From positions 1 through 57,001 of the forward strand of contig NZ_JAMOLN010000040.1 of the NCBI RefSeq assembly GCF_024448165.1: a DNA stretch of 57,001 bases, written 5' to 3'. The position numbers and the translations under genes are program-made. The stretch comes from Streptomyces longispororuber. GTDB taxonomy: Bacteria; Actinomycetota; Actinomycetes; Streptomycetales; Streptomycetaceae. Positions 42,703 through 54,097 of the stretch are shown here, in pieces (the stretch's first letter is position 1; every line of letters begins with the position of its first letter). The notes under the pieces are model-generated. The model was given only the letters and a program-made list of their open reading frames with translations. It was not told the DNA's origin and ran no database searches.

Positions 42703-44664
42703 TCACCAGATGCGCACCCGGTCCGCCGGGTCGAGCCACAGGCCGTCACCGTCCCGTGTACCGAACGCGTCGTGGAACTCGTCCAGGTTGCGCACGATGT
42801 TCGCCCGGAACTCCGGCGGCGAGTGCGGGTCGATGGTCAGGTACTGCTGCTCCTGCTCCTTGCGCCGCTTGGTGCGCCAGCAGTAGGCCCAGTTCATGAA
42901 CAGCCGCTGGGAGCCGGTGAGTTCGTCCTCGGTGGGCACCGCGGCGTCGCCCAGCGCGATCAGGTAGGCGGTGTGCCCGATGGTGAGGCCGCCGAGGTCG
43001 CCGATGTTCTCGCCGACCGTCAGCGAGCCGTTGACCCGCTCGCCGGGCAGGTTGCGCGGCTCGAACCCGTCGTACTGCGTGACGAGCGCCTTCGACTTCG
43101 CTTCAAAGGCGGCCTTGTCGTCGGCGGTCCACCAGTCGTTGAGATTGCCCTGGCCGTCGTACTGCGCGCCCTGGTCGTCGAAGCCGTGGCCGATCTCGTG
43201 GCCGATCACGGCGCCGATCCCGCCGTAGTTCTCGGCGGCGTCCGCGTCCGGCGCGAAGAACGGCTTCTGCAGGATGCCGGCCGGGAAGCAGATCTCGTTC
43301 GTGCCCGGGTTGTAGTACGCGTTCACGGTCTGCGGCAGCATGAACCACTCGTCGCGGTCGACCGGTGCGCCGATCTTCGCCATCTGCCGGTCGTGCTCGA
43401 ATGCGTCGGCCGCGTACGCGTTGGCCAGCAGGTCGTCGGAGACCACGGTCAGCGCGGAGTAGTCGCGGAACCGGTCCGGGTAGCCGATCTTCGGGCGGAA
43501 CGTGGCGAGCTTCTCGTACGCCCGCTCCTTGGTCTCGTCGGTCATCCAGTCGAGCGCGCCGATGGACTGCCGGTAGGCCTCCAGCAGGTTCGCGACGAGT
43601 TCGTCCATGAGCGCCTTGGACGCCGGCGGGAAGTGCCGGGCCACGTACTCCTTGCCGACGGCCTCGCCGATGGAGCCCTCGACGAACTGGACGCCGCGCT
43701 TCCAGCGGGCGCGCAGCTCCGGGGTGCCGTTGAGGGTGCGGCCGTAGAACTCGAAGTTGTTGTTCACGAACGCCGCGGACAGGTACGGCGCGCTGGAGCG
43801 CAGTACGCGGGCGTACAGCCAGTCGCGCCACTGCTCGACGGGCACCTCGGTGAGGACCGTCGACAGGTGTGCCAGGTAGGACGGCTGGCGTACGCAGGAC
43901 TCGGCGAGGGTGGTGTCGTTGCCGCCGAGCGCGTCGACGTACGCGCGCCAGTCGAACGCCGGGGCGAGCGTGGTGAGTTCGTCGAAGGTCGTGAGGTTGT
44001 ACGTCTTCTGCACGTCCCGCGTCTCGGCCCGCTCCCAGTGCCCCTCGGCGAGCCGGGTCTCCAGGGCGAGGACGGTGCGCGCGGCCGCGGCCGGGTCCGG
44101 GTGCTCGCCGAGCGTGAGCAGCTCGGTCAGGTACGCCTCGTACTTCTCGCGGGTCTCGGCGAACTTGTCGTCGCGGTAGTACGACTCGTCGGGCAGACCG
44201 AGGCCGCCCTGGAGGATGTTGAAGAGGTAGCGGTCGGAGTCGCGGTCGTCGGAGTCGATGTACGAGCCGAACAGGCCGGAGCCGCCGGTGCGCTCGAAGC
44301 GGCCGAGGAAGGCCGCGAGCTGCCGCACGTCACCGAGGTGCGCGACCTCGTCGAGGAGGGGACGCACGGGGTCGAGGCCGCGGGCCTCCACCGCCTCCTC
44401 GTCCATGAACGACGCGTACAGGTCGGCGATCTTGCGTGCCTCGGCGTCGTCCAGACTGGTGGAGCCACCCGCCGCGATCTCCTGAATGATCTCCTTCACC
44501 TGCCGCTCGGCGACGTCCACGAGCTGCACGAAGGGGCCCCAGCTGGAGCGGTCGTCGGGGATCGGCTCGGTCGCCAGCCACTGGCCGTTGACATGGCCGA
44601 ACAGGTCGTCCTGCGGTCGGATCGCCGGGTCCATGCCCGGGCGGGCGTCATCCAGAGTGCTCAT
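42703..44664 (-). CDS. M13 family zinc metallopeptidase (neprilysin-like)
   Basis: 653 residues. The zinc site is complete: HEIGH in VIGHEIGHGFDDQGAQYD and the third ligand Glu in VGENIGDLGG; NAYYNP for substrate backbone binding and the C-terminal CWRTKRR, RANIVRNLDEF region are also present. No signal peptide or membrane anchor is visible (it starts MSTLDDARPGMD), so it should act in the cytoplasm, unlike animal neprilysins, on peptides. ATG 44664. It is co-directional with icd upstream but separated from it by a terminator. Confidence 0.94.
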   Translation of the reverse strand: MSTLDDARPGMDPAIRPQDDLFGHVNGQWLATEPIPDDRSSWGPFVQLVDVAERQVKEIIQEIAAGGSTSLDDAEARKIADLYASFMDEEAVEARGLDPVRPLLDEVAHLGDVRQLAAFLGRFERTGGSGLFGSYIDSDDRDSDRYLFNILQGGLGLPDESYYRDDKFAETREKYEAYLTELLTLGEHPDPAAAARTVLALETRLAEGHWERAETRDVQKTYNLTTFDELTTLAPAFDWRAYVDALGGNDTTLAESCVRQPSYLAHLSTVLTEVPVEQWRDWLYARVLRSSAPYLSAAFVNNNFEFYGRTLNGTPELRARWKRGVQFVEGSIGEAVGKEYVARHFPPASKALMDELVANLLEAYRQSIGALDWMTDETKERAYEKLATFRPKIGYPDRFRDYSALTVVSDDLLANAYAADAFEHDRQMAKIGAPVDRDEWFMLPQTVNAYYNPGTNEICFPAGILQKPFFAPDADAAENYGGIGAVIGHEIGHGFDDQGAQYDGQGNLNDWWTADDKAAFEAKSKALVTQYDGFEPRNLPGERVNGSLTVGENIGDLGGLTIGHTAYLIALGDAAVPTEDELTGSQRLFMNWAYCWRTKRRKEQEQQYLTIDPHSPPEFRANIVRNLDEFHDAFGTRDGDGLWLDPADRVRIW

Positions 44665-44713
44665 CGACGCAGCCTACCCAGGTCAGCGACGTGATACAGC
44701 AGCGGAGGCGACA

Positions 44714-44750
44714 CATCGCCCCGCCCGGTGCGGGACCGGACGGGGCGATG
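44714..44750 (-). terminator. terminator of isocitrate dehydrogenase gene
   Basis: CATCGCCCCG and CGGGGCGATG form a perfect 10-bp outer stem, with an inner CCGGT/ACCGG stem in the loop, 13 bp after the icd stop. Confidence 0.85.
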
Positions 44751-44763
44751 ACGGTCGGACGGC

Positions 44764-47022
<2,259 letters not shown>

Positions 47023-47238
47023 TCAGATTGCTCGACATCAAGATATCTCGTGACCGCCCCATCTTCGAAAGGGGCCCGCCCCCAAGATCGCCGGACTGAT
47101 CCGCGGCCTGCGAGCAGTGCAGATCAACCACAGCCGCGCGCCAAAGTATGGTGCCCCACCACATGTGCCACTGACCTGCGCCTTCCTACCTTGTGGCGAC
47201 ACCCACCGTCCCCAGCCCTTCATCAGGAAGTGGTGCAC

Positions 47239-48627
47239 ATGGCCTCCGCAGCAACCGCTCCGCCAACGCCCGCGCATCTCAAGCGCATCGTGGCGGCGAG
47301 CCTCATCGGCACCACGATCGAGTGGTACGACTTCTTCCTGTACGGCTCCGCCGCCGCGCTCGTCTTCAACAAGCTCTTCTTCCCCGATTCCGACCCGCTC
47401 GTCGGCACCCTGCTCTCCTTCCTGACCTACGCCGTGGGGTTCGCCGCCCGGCCGCTGGGCGCACTCGTCTTCGGTCACTACGGCGACCGGCTCGGACGCA
47501 AGAAGCTCCTGGTGGTCAGCCTGCTGATGATGGGCGGTGCCACGTTCGCGATCGGTCTGCTGCCCACCCACGCCACGGTCGGGACGGCCGCTCCGGTGCT
47601 GCTGACGGTGCTCCGCCTCGTCCAGGGCTTCGCCCTCGGCGGCGAGTGGGGCGGCGCGGTGCTCCTGGTCTCCGAGCACGGCGACGCCGAGCGCCGCGGC
47701 TTCTGGGCGTCCTGGCCGCAGACCGGTGCGCCCGCGGGACAGCTGCTCGCGACCGGCGTGCTGTCGGCGCTCACCGCGCTGATCTCCGACGCCGCCTTCA
47801 CCTCGTGGGGCTGGCGCATCCCGTTCCTCATCTCCGGGGTGCTCGTGATGGTCGGCCTGTGGATCCGTCTCTCCGTGGACGAGTCCCCCGTGTTCAAGGA
47901 CGCGCTGGCCCGGGCCGAGCGGCGCAAGGCCGCCCAGGGCGACGTCGTCGAGAAGATGCCGCTGGTCGCCGTGTTGCGCCACCACTGGCGTGACGTGCTC
48001 GTCGCCATCGGCGCCCGCATGGCCGAGAACATCAGCTACTACGTCATCACCGCCTTCATCCTCGTGTACGCGACGGAGCAGGCCGACGTCTCCAAGCAGA
48101 CCGCGCTCAACGCCGTCCTCATCGCGTCCGCCGTCCACTTCGCCGTCATCCCGGCCTGGGGCGCTCTGTCGGACCGGGTCGGCCGGCGTCCCGTGTACCT
48201 GATCGGCGCGGCCGGTGTCGGCCTGTGGATGTTCCCGTTCTTCGCGCTCATCGACACCGGGGGCTTCGGCAACCTGATCCTCGCCGTCACCGTCGGCCTC
48301 GTGCTGCACGGCGCCATGTACGCCCCGCAGGCCGCCTTCTTCTCCGAGATGTTCGCGACCCGGATGCGCTACTCCGGCGCGTCGATCGGCGCCCAGTTCG
48401 CCTCGGTCGCGGCGGGCGCGCCCGCCCCGCTGATCGCGACCGCGCTGCTCGCCGAGTTCGGTGGCTCCACCTGGATCTCGCTGTACGTGATCGCGGCCGC
48501 GGTGGTCACGCTGATCGCCGTCGCCGTGGCGAAGGAGACGCGTCACCGGGACCTCGCCGACGTGGACGGCGAGGACGAGCTGGGTGCGGCGCCCGTCGAC
48601 CGCACCGCCGACGCCCACCGCGTCTGA
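47239..48627 (+). CDS. MFS metabolite:H+ symporter (MHS family)
   Basis: 462 residues, 12 membrane segments. MHS hallmarks: VAASLIGTTIEWYDFFLYGS at TM1, GARPLGALVFGHYGDRLGRK-like loop 2-3 (here FAARPLGALVFGHYGDRLGRK), VRLVQGFALGGEWGGAVLL-like TM4, and FFSEMFATRMRYSGASIG in the second half. It imports a carboxylate with protons. ATG 47239 follows AGGAAG. Its position beside a regulator and a 3-hydroxybutyrate dehydrogenase suggests 3-hydroxybutyrate or a similar acid as substrate, which is inference. Confidence 0.92.
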   Translation: MASAATAPPTPAHLKRIVAASLIGTTIEWYDFFLYGSAAALVFNKLFFPDSDPLVGTLLSFLTYAVGFAARPLGALVFGHYGDRLGRKKLLVVSLLMMGGATFAIGLLPTHATVGTAAPVLLTVLRLVQGFALGGEWGGAVLLVSEHGDAERRGFWASWPQTGAPAGQLLATGVLSALTALISDAAFTSWGWRIPFLISGVLVMVGLWIRLSVDESPVFKDALARAERRKAAQGDVVEKMPLVAVLRHHWRDVLVAIGARMAENISYYVITAFILVYATEQADVSKQTALNAVLIASAVHFAVIPAWGALSDRVGRRPVYLIGAAGVGLWMFPFFALIDTGGFGNLILAVTVGLVLHGAMYAPQAAFFSEMFATRMRYSGASIGAQFASVAAGAPAPLIATALLAEFGGSTWISLYVIAAAVVTLIAVAVAKETRHRDLADVDGEDELGAAPVDRTADAHRV

Positions 48628-48640
48628 CCGATCGGACCGC

Positions 48641-48700
48641 TCAGTCCCGGTCAGTCCCGGTCAGTCCCGCCCAGTCCAGGTCAGTCCAGGTCACTCCCGT
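48641..48700 (+). repeat. six tandem decamer repeats
   Basis: TCAGTCCCGG and close variants follow each other six times at exactly 10-bp period, 14 bp after the MHS transporter stop. The repeat is confined to the gap and abuts the terminator hairpin. Confidence 0.85.
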
Positions 48701-48703
48701 GTC

Positions 48704-48732
48704 GACCCCGTACGCCCCCGGCGTACGGGGTC
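48704..48732. terminator. convergent terminator between MHS transporter and regulator
   Basis: GACCCCGTACGCC and GGCGTACGGGGTC make a perfect 13-bp stem with a 3-nt loop. Its last 2 bp reach into the stop codon of the regulator gene on the other strand. Confidence 0.85.
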
Positions 48733-50680
48733 ACCGTATGTCGGCGCCCGCCAACCGGTGCAGCCGCAGGGCGAGTTGGATCTCCAGCGAGCGCGCGGGC
48801 GACTGCCAGTCGGCGCCGAGCAGCCGCCCGATCCGCTCCAGGCGCTGCGCCACCGTGTTCACGTGGACGTGCAGCGCGTCCTTCGTCCTGGCCGGGCTCG
48901 CGCCGGAGGCGAAGTAGGCGTCGAGGGTGCGGACGAGATCGGTGCCCCGGCGCTCGTCGTAGGTGACGACATCGCCGATGGTGCGGTCGACGAAGCCCGC
49001 GATGTCCCGGCTCCCCGCGAGCAGCAGCCCCAGGAAACCGAAGTCCTCGGCCGCCGCGCCCTCCCCCGCCCTGCCCAGCAGGCGCAGCGCGTCGAGACAG
49101 CGCTGGGCCTCCGCGTACGCGGTCGCCGCCGTGTCGGCCCGGCCCGCCAGGTCGCCCACCGGCGCGGAGGCGCCGACGGTGACCGTCTCGTGGATCGCCG
49201 CGGACAGCCGCTTGGCCACGTGCGCCGCGATCCCGGACGCGGTGCCGTCGCCGCGCAGCGGCAGGAGCAGGACGGTGCCGCCGTCCCGCGCGGCGGCCAG
49301 GCCGTGCCGGGTCGCCGCGAGGTGGTTGGCCGCGGACCACAGCCGGCGTCGCGCGGCCGCCTCCTGCTCCGCGTCGGCCCCGACCGTCTCCAGCCGGGCC
49401 GCGAGCACGACGTGCGTCGCGTCCAGGTCGGCGTACAGGCGGGCCGCCCTCTCGCGCAGCAGCCGCGGGTCGCGGTCGCGCGCGTCCAGCAGGTCGTCGA
49501 GGAGCTCGCCCCTGACCCGCTGCTCGGCCTCGGACGCGGAGCGCCGGGCGAGCAGCAGCAGCGAGGTGACCATGGCGGCGCGCTCCAGGGTGCGCTGGTC
49601 GACCGGGTCGAGGCCCGGATGGCCGCGCAGCACCAGAGCGCCTAGCAGCTCACCGCCGGCGGCGACGGCCGCGACCCAGTCCGCGCCGCGGCGCACCGCG
49701 TGGCCCTCGCCCCTGGACGCCTCCAGCGCCTCGCCGGGCGCGGCCTCGGCGTCGGCGAACTCCACGCTGCCGTCCAGGACCTGGGAGACGGCCGCCGCCA
49801 CGTCGTGCACACCGCCGCCGCGCAGCACCAGCTCGGCGAGCCGGTCGTGCACGTCGGAGGCGCGCTCGATGACGCCGCTGCGGTCCCTGATGATCTCGTT
49901 GGCCCGCTCCAGCTCGCCGAGCGCCTCGCGGGTCTCCGTGAGCAGATTCGCCGTGTCGATGGCCGCCGCGGCGAGCGCCGCGAACGAGCCGAGCAGCGCG
50001 ATCTCCTCCCGTGCGAAGACCCGCGCCCGCCGGTCGGCCGCGAACAGCACGCCGATCACCTGCGGTCCCAGCATGAGCGGAACGCCGAGGATGGCCACGA
50101 GCCCCTCGTCGTAGACGCCCGCGTCGATGGTGCGGGTGTGCTGGAAGCGCACGTCGTCGGAGTAGTTGTCGGTGACGTACGGCCGGGCGGTCTGGGCCAC
50201 GAGGCCGCCCAGTCCTTCGCCCATGCCGAGCCGCAGCTGCTGGAAGCGGGCGGCGACCGAGCCCTCGGTGACCCGCATGTAGGTGTCGCCCCTGGCCGGG
50301 TCGTTCAGCGTCAGGTACGCGACGTCCGTGCCGAGCAGCGATCTGGCCCGCTGCACGATGGCCTGCAGCACGGCGTCGAGGTCGCGCAGGCCCGCGAGGT
50401 CGTGCGCGGTCTCGAACAGCGCGGACAGCTCGGCCTCGCGGCGGCGCCTGCCCTCCATCTCCTCCCGCACCCCGAGCGCGAGCCGCTTCGCCGCTTCCAG
50501 CGCGGCGATCCGCGCGGGCCGCGCCCCCTCGGCGCGCGCGAGCAGCACGGGCTGTTCGTAGGCGTCGGCGGAGGCGCCCCTGGCGAGCAGCTCCAGGAAC
50601 GGAGCCTCCGGGTCGGCTGCGGTCGCCGGGTCCGAGGATGCGGCTGAGGCTGCGGCTGCGTGCGGTTGGTGGTGCGACAT
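48731..50680 (-). CDS. GAF-domain PucR/CdaR-type transcriptional regulator
   Basis: 649 residues. The N-terminal about 60 residues are Ala-rich; a GAF domain follows at about 110-265 (LFETAHDLAGLRDLDAVLQA ... VIGVLFAADRRARVFAREE). A linker helix, a GGDEF-like CdaR middle part (GGTVLLLPLRGDGTASG) and the C-terminal PucR HTH (DAYFASGASPARTKDALHVH, then VNTVAQRLERIGRL) complete it. ATG 50680 is favoured over 50731. It precedes no target on its strand except bdh upstream, and converges with the MHS transporter; with bdh this is a familiar regulator/dehydrogenase/symporter trio. Confidence 0.88.
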   Translation of the reverse strand: MSHHQPHAAAASAASSDPATAADPEAPFLELLARGASADAYEQPVLLARAEGARPARIAALEAAKRLALGVREEMEGRRRREAELSALFETAHDLAGLRDLDAVLQAIVQRARSLLGTDVAYLTLNDPARGDTYMRVTEGSVAARFQQLRLGMGEGLGGLVAQTARPYVTDNYSDDVRFQHTRTIDAGVYDEGLVAILGVPLMLGPQVIGVLFAADRRARVFAREEIALLGSFAALAAAAIDTANLLTETREALGELERANEIIRDRSGVIERASDVHDRLAELVLRGGGVHDVAAAVSQVLDGSVEFADAEAAPGEALEASRGEGHAVRRGADWVAAVAAGGELLGALVLRGHPGLDPVDQRTLERAAMVTSLLLLARRSASEAEQRVRGELLDDLLDARDRDPRLLRERAARLYADLDATHVVLAARLETVGADAEQEAAARRRLWSAANHLAATRHGLAAARDGGTVLLLPLRGDGTASGIAAHVAKRLSAAIHETVTVGASAPVGDLAGRADTAATAYAEAQRCLDALRLLGRAGEGAAAEDFGFLGLLLAGSRDIAGFVDRTIGDVVTYDERRGTDLVRTLDAYFASGASPARTKDALHVHVNTVAQRLERIGRLLGADWQSPARSLEIQLALRLHRLAGADIR

Positions 50681-50834
50681 GCTCAACAGGATTACCCGCC
50701 GTACGGCCGGCCCCGCCAGCCCTGTGGACAACTCAAGGGATCACCGAAATGCGGCCACCCACATGAGTGACCGCATGGATCGACGAACAAGACGAATGCC
50801 GCCGAACAGGATGAATGCGGACAGGCTCCACGAT

Positions 50835-51623
50835 TCAGTGCGCGGTCCAGCCACCGTCGAGGACGAGCGACGTACCGGTCATGAACGAGGCCTGCGGCGC
50901 ACACAGGTACGCCACGGCCTCGGCGACCTCCTCCGGTTCGATGAGCCGCTTGACCGCGCTGTCCAGCAGCATCACCTCGGTCAGCACCCGGTCCTCGGGA
51001 ATGCCGTGCGCCGCAGCCTGGTCGGCGACCTGCCGCTCCACCAGCGGGGTGCGCACGTAGCCGGGGTTCACGCAGTTCGACGTGACGCCGTGCGGCGCCC
51101 CTTCCAGAGCGGCCGTCTTGGACAGTCCTTCGAGCCCGTGCTTCGCGGCGACGTACGCGGACTTGAACGCGGACGCCCGCAGTCCGTGCACCGACGACAC
51201 GTTCACGATCCGGCCCCAGCCCTGCCCGTACATGTGCGGCAGCGCGCCCCTGATCAGCCGGAAAGGGGCCTCCAGCATCACGGTGAGCACCGTGTGGAAG
51301 ACGTCGGGCGGGAACTCCTCGATGGGGCGGACCAGTTGCAGGCCCGCGTTGTTCACGAGGACGTCGGTGCCGGCCGCCGCCGCCTCGGCGGCGTCGAGGT
51401 CGCTCAGGTCGAGGACGAACGGCTCGATGCCGTCCGCCGCGTCGGTCAGGGCCGCCAGGCCGGCCGGATCCCGGTCCACCGCTCTCACCTTGGCGCCCGC
51501 GGCGGCCAGCCGCAGGGCGCAGGCCCGGCCGATGCCGCTGGCGGCGCCGGTGACGAGTGCGGTGCGTCCGCCGAGGTCGAGCGGCGCGACGGGGGATGCG
51601 GCGAGAGGGGTGCGCGGGGTCAT
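50835..51623 (-). CDS. 3-hydroxybutyrate dehydrogenase
   Basis: 262 residues, classical SDR. TGAASGIGRACAL binds NAD(H), with Asp in VRAVDRDPAG giving NAD preference; NNAGLQLV; catalytic Ser in VNVSSVHGL and YVAAKHG (YxxxK). The D-3-hydroxybutyrate dehydrogenase hallmarks HGLRASAFKSAYVAAKHGL, CVNPGYVRTPLVERQ and the C-terminal DGGWTAH are clear. It oxidises 3-hydroxybutyrate to acetoacetate. ATG 51623 is used; the longer start at 51671 is unlikely. Probably regulated by the GAF/PucR protein and supplied by the MHS symporter. Confidence 0.9.
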   Translation of the reverse strand: MTPRTPLAASPVAPLDLGGRTALVTGAASGIGRACALRLAAAGAKVRAVDRDPAGLAALTDAADGIEPFVLDLSDLDAAEAAAAGTDVLVNNAGLQLVRPIEEFPPDVFHTVLTVMLEAPFRLIRGALPHMYGQGWGRIVNVSSVHGLRASAFKSAYVAAKHGLEGLSKTAALEGAPHGVTSNCVNPGYVRTPLVERQVADQAAAHGIPEDRVLTEVMLLDSAVKRLIEPEEVAEAVAYLCAPQASFMTGTSLVLDGGWTAH

Positions 51624-51678
51624 GCTCCGCACCCTAGGCAGCCGATCAGCACCGCCCGATGTGGTCAGCACCCATACT

Positions 51679-52161
51679 TCACTGCCCAGTCATGGTCTCG
51701 AACCATGTCGGTCCCTCGGACTGCGCCTGCTTGATGCGGAGCGTTCCGTGCTCACTGAGCGGGGGCAGCGCGTCCAGCGGGAACCACGCCACTTCGAGGG
51801 ACTCGTCGTCGTTCACCCGCGCCTCGCCGCCCGTGGCGCGGCAGCGGAAGGTGATGTCCATGAACTGGCACTGGTCACCGTTGGGGTACGTGACCGGCTT
51901 CTTGAACGCCTGCACGAGGACGACGCGCTCGGCGACGCACTCGATGCCGGTCTCCTCGAACACCTCGCGGGTCGCGACGTCCGCCGGCTGCTCGCCCGGC
52001 TCGGCGATCCCCGCCGGCACGGCCCATTTCCCGGTGTCCGCCCGGCGCCCGAGCAGCACCCGCCCTTCGTCGTCGAAGACGACAGCGGTGACGCCCGGCA
52101 GATAGAGGAGCTGATGGCCCGCGGTGGCCCGGATATCGCGGATGTAGTCAGGCGTGGTCAT
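51679..52161 (-). CDS. Nudix hydrolase
   Basis: 160 residues. The Nudix box (GX5EX7REUXEEXGU) is complete as GIAEPGEQPADVATREVFEE plus TGI, in the middle of the protein. The N-terminus (LYLPGVTAVVFDDEGRVLLG) resembles actinomycete NUDIX proteins of the NTP/ADP-ribose pyrophosphatase-like group. ATG 52161. It is followed downstream by bdh and preceded by lnt, all on the same strand, but gaps of about 50 bp do not prove an operon. Substrate unknown. Confidence 0.93.
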   Translation of the reverse strand: MTTPDYIRDIRATAGHQLLYLPGVTAVVFDDEGRVLLGRRADTGKWAVPAGIAEPGEQPADVATREVFEETGIECVAERVVLVQAFKKPVTYPNGDQCQFMDITFRCRATGGEARVNDDESLEVAWFPLDALPPLSEHGTLRIKQAQSEGPTWFETMTGQ

Positions 52162-52212
52162 ACGCCCGACCCTAACCGCAGCCGGGCGCCCGCCAGGACG
52201 TCACCCGGCCCG

Positions 52213-53817
52213 TCAGACCTGCGCGCGCCGCCCGCGACGGGACCGCACGACGGCCCACGCGAGACCGCCCGCACCGATGGCGACCAGGAGCACCTCGGGC
52301 CACACGCCCGCGCGCGTGGCGAGCGTCAGGGACGTGCGCCGGGGGACGTCGGCGAGGAGCGTGTCGGCCTCGAACATCCCCGTGTGCTGGGCGACGGAGC
52401 CGTCGGGCCGGATGACGGCGCTGACGCCGCTGGTGACCGGGACCATGACGGCCCGGCCGTGCTCGACCGCGCGCACCCGGTCCATGGCGAGCTGCTGGTA
52501 AGTCATCTGGCTGCGCTCGAACGTGGCGTTGTTGCTCGGCACGGACAGGATCTGCGCGCCCTCCTGCACCTGGTCGCGCACGACGTCGTCGAAGGCGGCC
52601 TCGTAACAGGTGACGTTGCCGATCCTCGTGCCCTTCATGTCGAAGACCACGGCCTTCTTGCCGGGCACGAAGCTGCCGGCGCGGTCCACGTCCTTGCTGA
52701 AGATCCGGAAGAAGCTGCGGTACGGCATGTACTCGCCGAACGGCTGCAGGTGCCGCTTGTCGTAGGTGGCGCCGGGTCCGGTCCTCGGGTCCCACAGGAT
52801 GAGACGGTTGCGCGTCGAGCCGTCCTTCGCGGTGACGACGGCACCCACCGAGATCGGCACGCCCACGGCCTCGGCGGCCTGCTGGATCTCCTGGTACGCG
52901 TCCATGTTCACGTACGGGTCGATGTCGGAGGAGTTCTCCGGCCAGAGCACGAGGTCGGGCCGCTTCACCTCACCCGACTTGATCTTCGCGGCGAGCTTCA
53001 TCGTCTCGCGCACGTGGTGGTCGAGGACCGCACGGCGCTGGGCGTTGAAGTCGAGGCCCATCCGCGGCACGTTGCCCTGGATGAGCGCCACGCGCGCGGT
53101 GCCGGCCTCGGCCGACGTCGCCACGAGGGGCATCGCGGCGGCTCCGGCGAGCACCGGTGCCACGGCGAAGGCGGCCGCGGCGGCGACGCCCCGGTCCCAC
53201 CGCGGGCGGGCGTCCGCGGAGCGCCGCACCTCCCTGACCCGCAGCGCGAGCGCGGCGAGACCGAATCCGGAGAGCACGACCGCGAAGCCGAGGAGCGGAG
53301 TGCCGCCGAGCGAGGCGAGCGGCAGGAACACGCCGCTGGGCTGGCCGAACGCGACCTTCCCCCAGGGGAAGCCGCCGAACGGGAAGCGGGCCCGCAGCGC
53401 CTCGTCCGCGACCCACACCCCGCTCGCCCACAGCGGCCACAGCGGCAGCCGCGACACGTAGGCGATGCCGAGACCCGCCAGCGAGAGGACCAGGGCCTCG
53501 GCGACCGCGAGCGCGAGCCAGGGCAGCGGCCCCACGTCGACGCCGGTCCACGACAGCAGCGGCACCAGGTACGCCAGCCCGAAGACGAGCCCGAGCCCGA
53601 AGCCCGCCCGCAGCCGGCGTCCGTGCACGGCGAGGCCGAAGAGCGCGAACGACAGCGGCGCCAGCCACGGCAGCTCGCGCGGCGGGAAGCTCGCGTAGAG
53701 GACCAGTCCGGCGATCGCCGCCAGGGCGACCGGCACGAGCCGTCGCAGGTGGGAGGGGCGAGCGGGCTGCGCGGCGGGCTCGTCCGGCGGGGCGACGGGA
53801 GGTGCGGTGGCGGTCAC
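52213..53817 (-). CDS. lnt: apolipoprotein N-acyltransferase
   Basis: 534 residues. It has an N-terminal region of about six to eight membrane helices (VALAAIAGLVLYASFPP, LWPLWASGVWVADEALRARF, FPFGGFPWG) followed by a nitrilase-type domain: Glu in WPENSSDID, Lys in YDKRHLQPFGEY and Cys in GNVTCYEAAF form the catalytic triad. It N-acylates the diacylglyceryl-Cys of lipoproteins. GTG 53817 is preferred: TACACT is 6 bp upstream as a leaderless -10, and the longer ORF to 54150 is non-coding. Streptomyces usually carries two Lnt genes; the FnIII lipoprotein in this window is a possible substrate. Confidence 0.93.
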   Translation of the reverse strand: MTATAPPVAPPDEPAAQPARPSHLRRLVPVALAAIAGLVLYASFPPRELPWLAPLSFALFGLAVHGRRLRAGFGLGLVFGLAYLVPLLSWTGVDVGPLPWLALAVAEALVLSLAGLGIAYVSRLPLWPLWASGVWVADEALRARFPFGGFPWGKVAFGQPSGVFLPLASLGGTPLLGFAVVLSGFGLAALALRVREVRRSADARPRWDRGVAAAAAFAVAPVLAGAAAMPLVATSAEAGTARVALIQGNVPRMGLDFNAQRRAVLDHHVRETMKLAAKIKSGEVKRPDLVLWPENSSDIDPYVNMDAYQEIQQAAEAVGVPISVGAVVTAKDGSTRNRLILWDPRTGPGATYDKRHLQPFGEYMPYRSFFRIFSKDVDRAGSFVPGKKAVVFDMKGTRIGNVTCYEAAFDDVVRDQVQEGAQILSVPSNNATFERSQMTYQQLAMDRVRAVEHGRAVMVPVTSGVSAVIRPDGSVAQHTGMFEADTLLADVPRRTSLTLATRAGVWPEVLLVAIGAGGLAWAVVRSRRGRRAQV

Positions 53818-54097
53818 CCGGGGAGTGTACGGCGCGTCACCGTCAGGGCGACATGTCGGTGGTGCCCGGCCCGCGGCCCACCGGTGGCGGCGGTCCGGCC
53901 GGGGCCTGGAGGAGGTCATGTGAAGGTCCGTCCTCCGCGGTCCTCTCCGGGGACGCGGGCGGCCACCATCGGCAGTCGAACGATCACGACCGAAGGAACG
54001 GCAGGAGCGGAAGGACGATGACGCGCGTGTCCCGCCAGGAGATGACAGGACCGAGAGGTCTCGGAGCGAGGCGCCCCCGGTGCCGGAGGTGGCGCCG

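Noticed and set aside
42772..44694. A 640-codon open frame on the + strand
   Set aside because: It is antisense to the M13 peptidase, whose zinc and substrate motifs are intact.
48641..48700. Possible CRISPR-like repeat array
   Set aside because: The repeats are directly adjacent decamers without spacers, and there are no cas genes.
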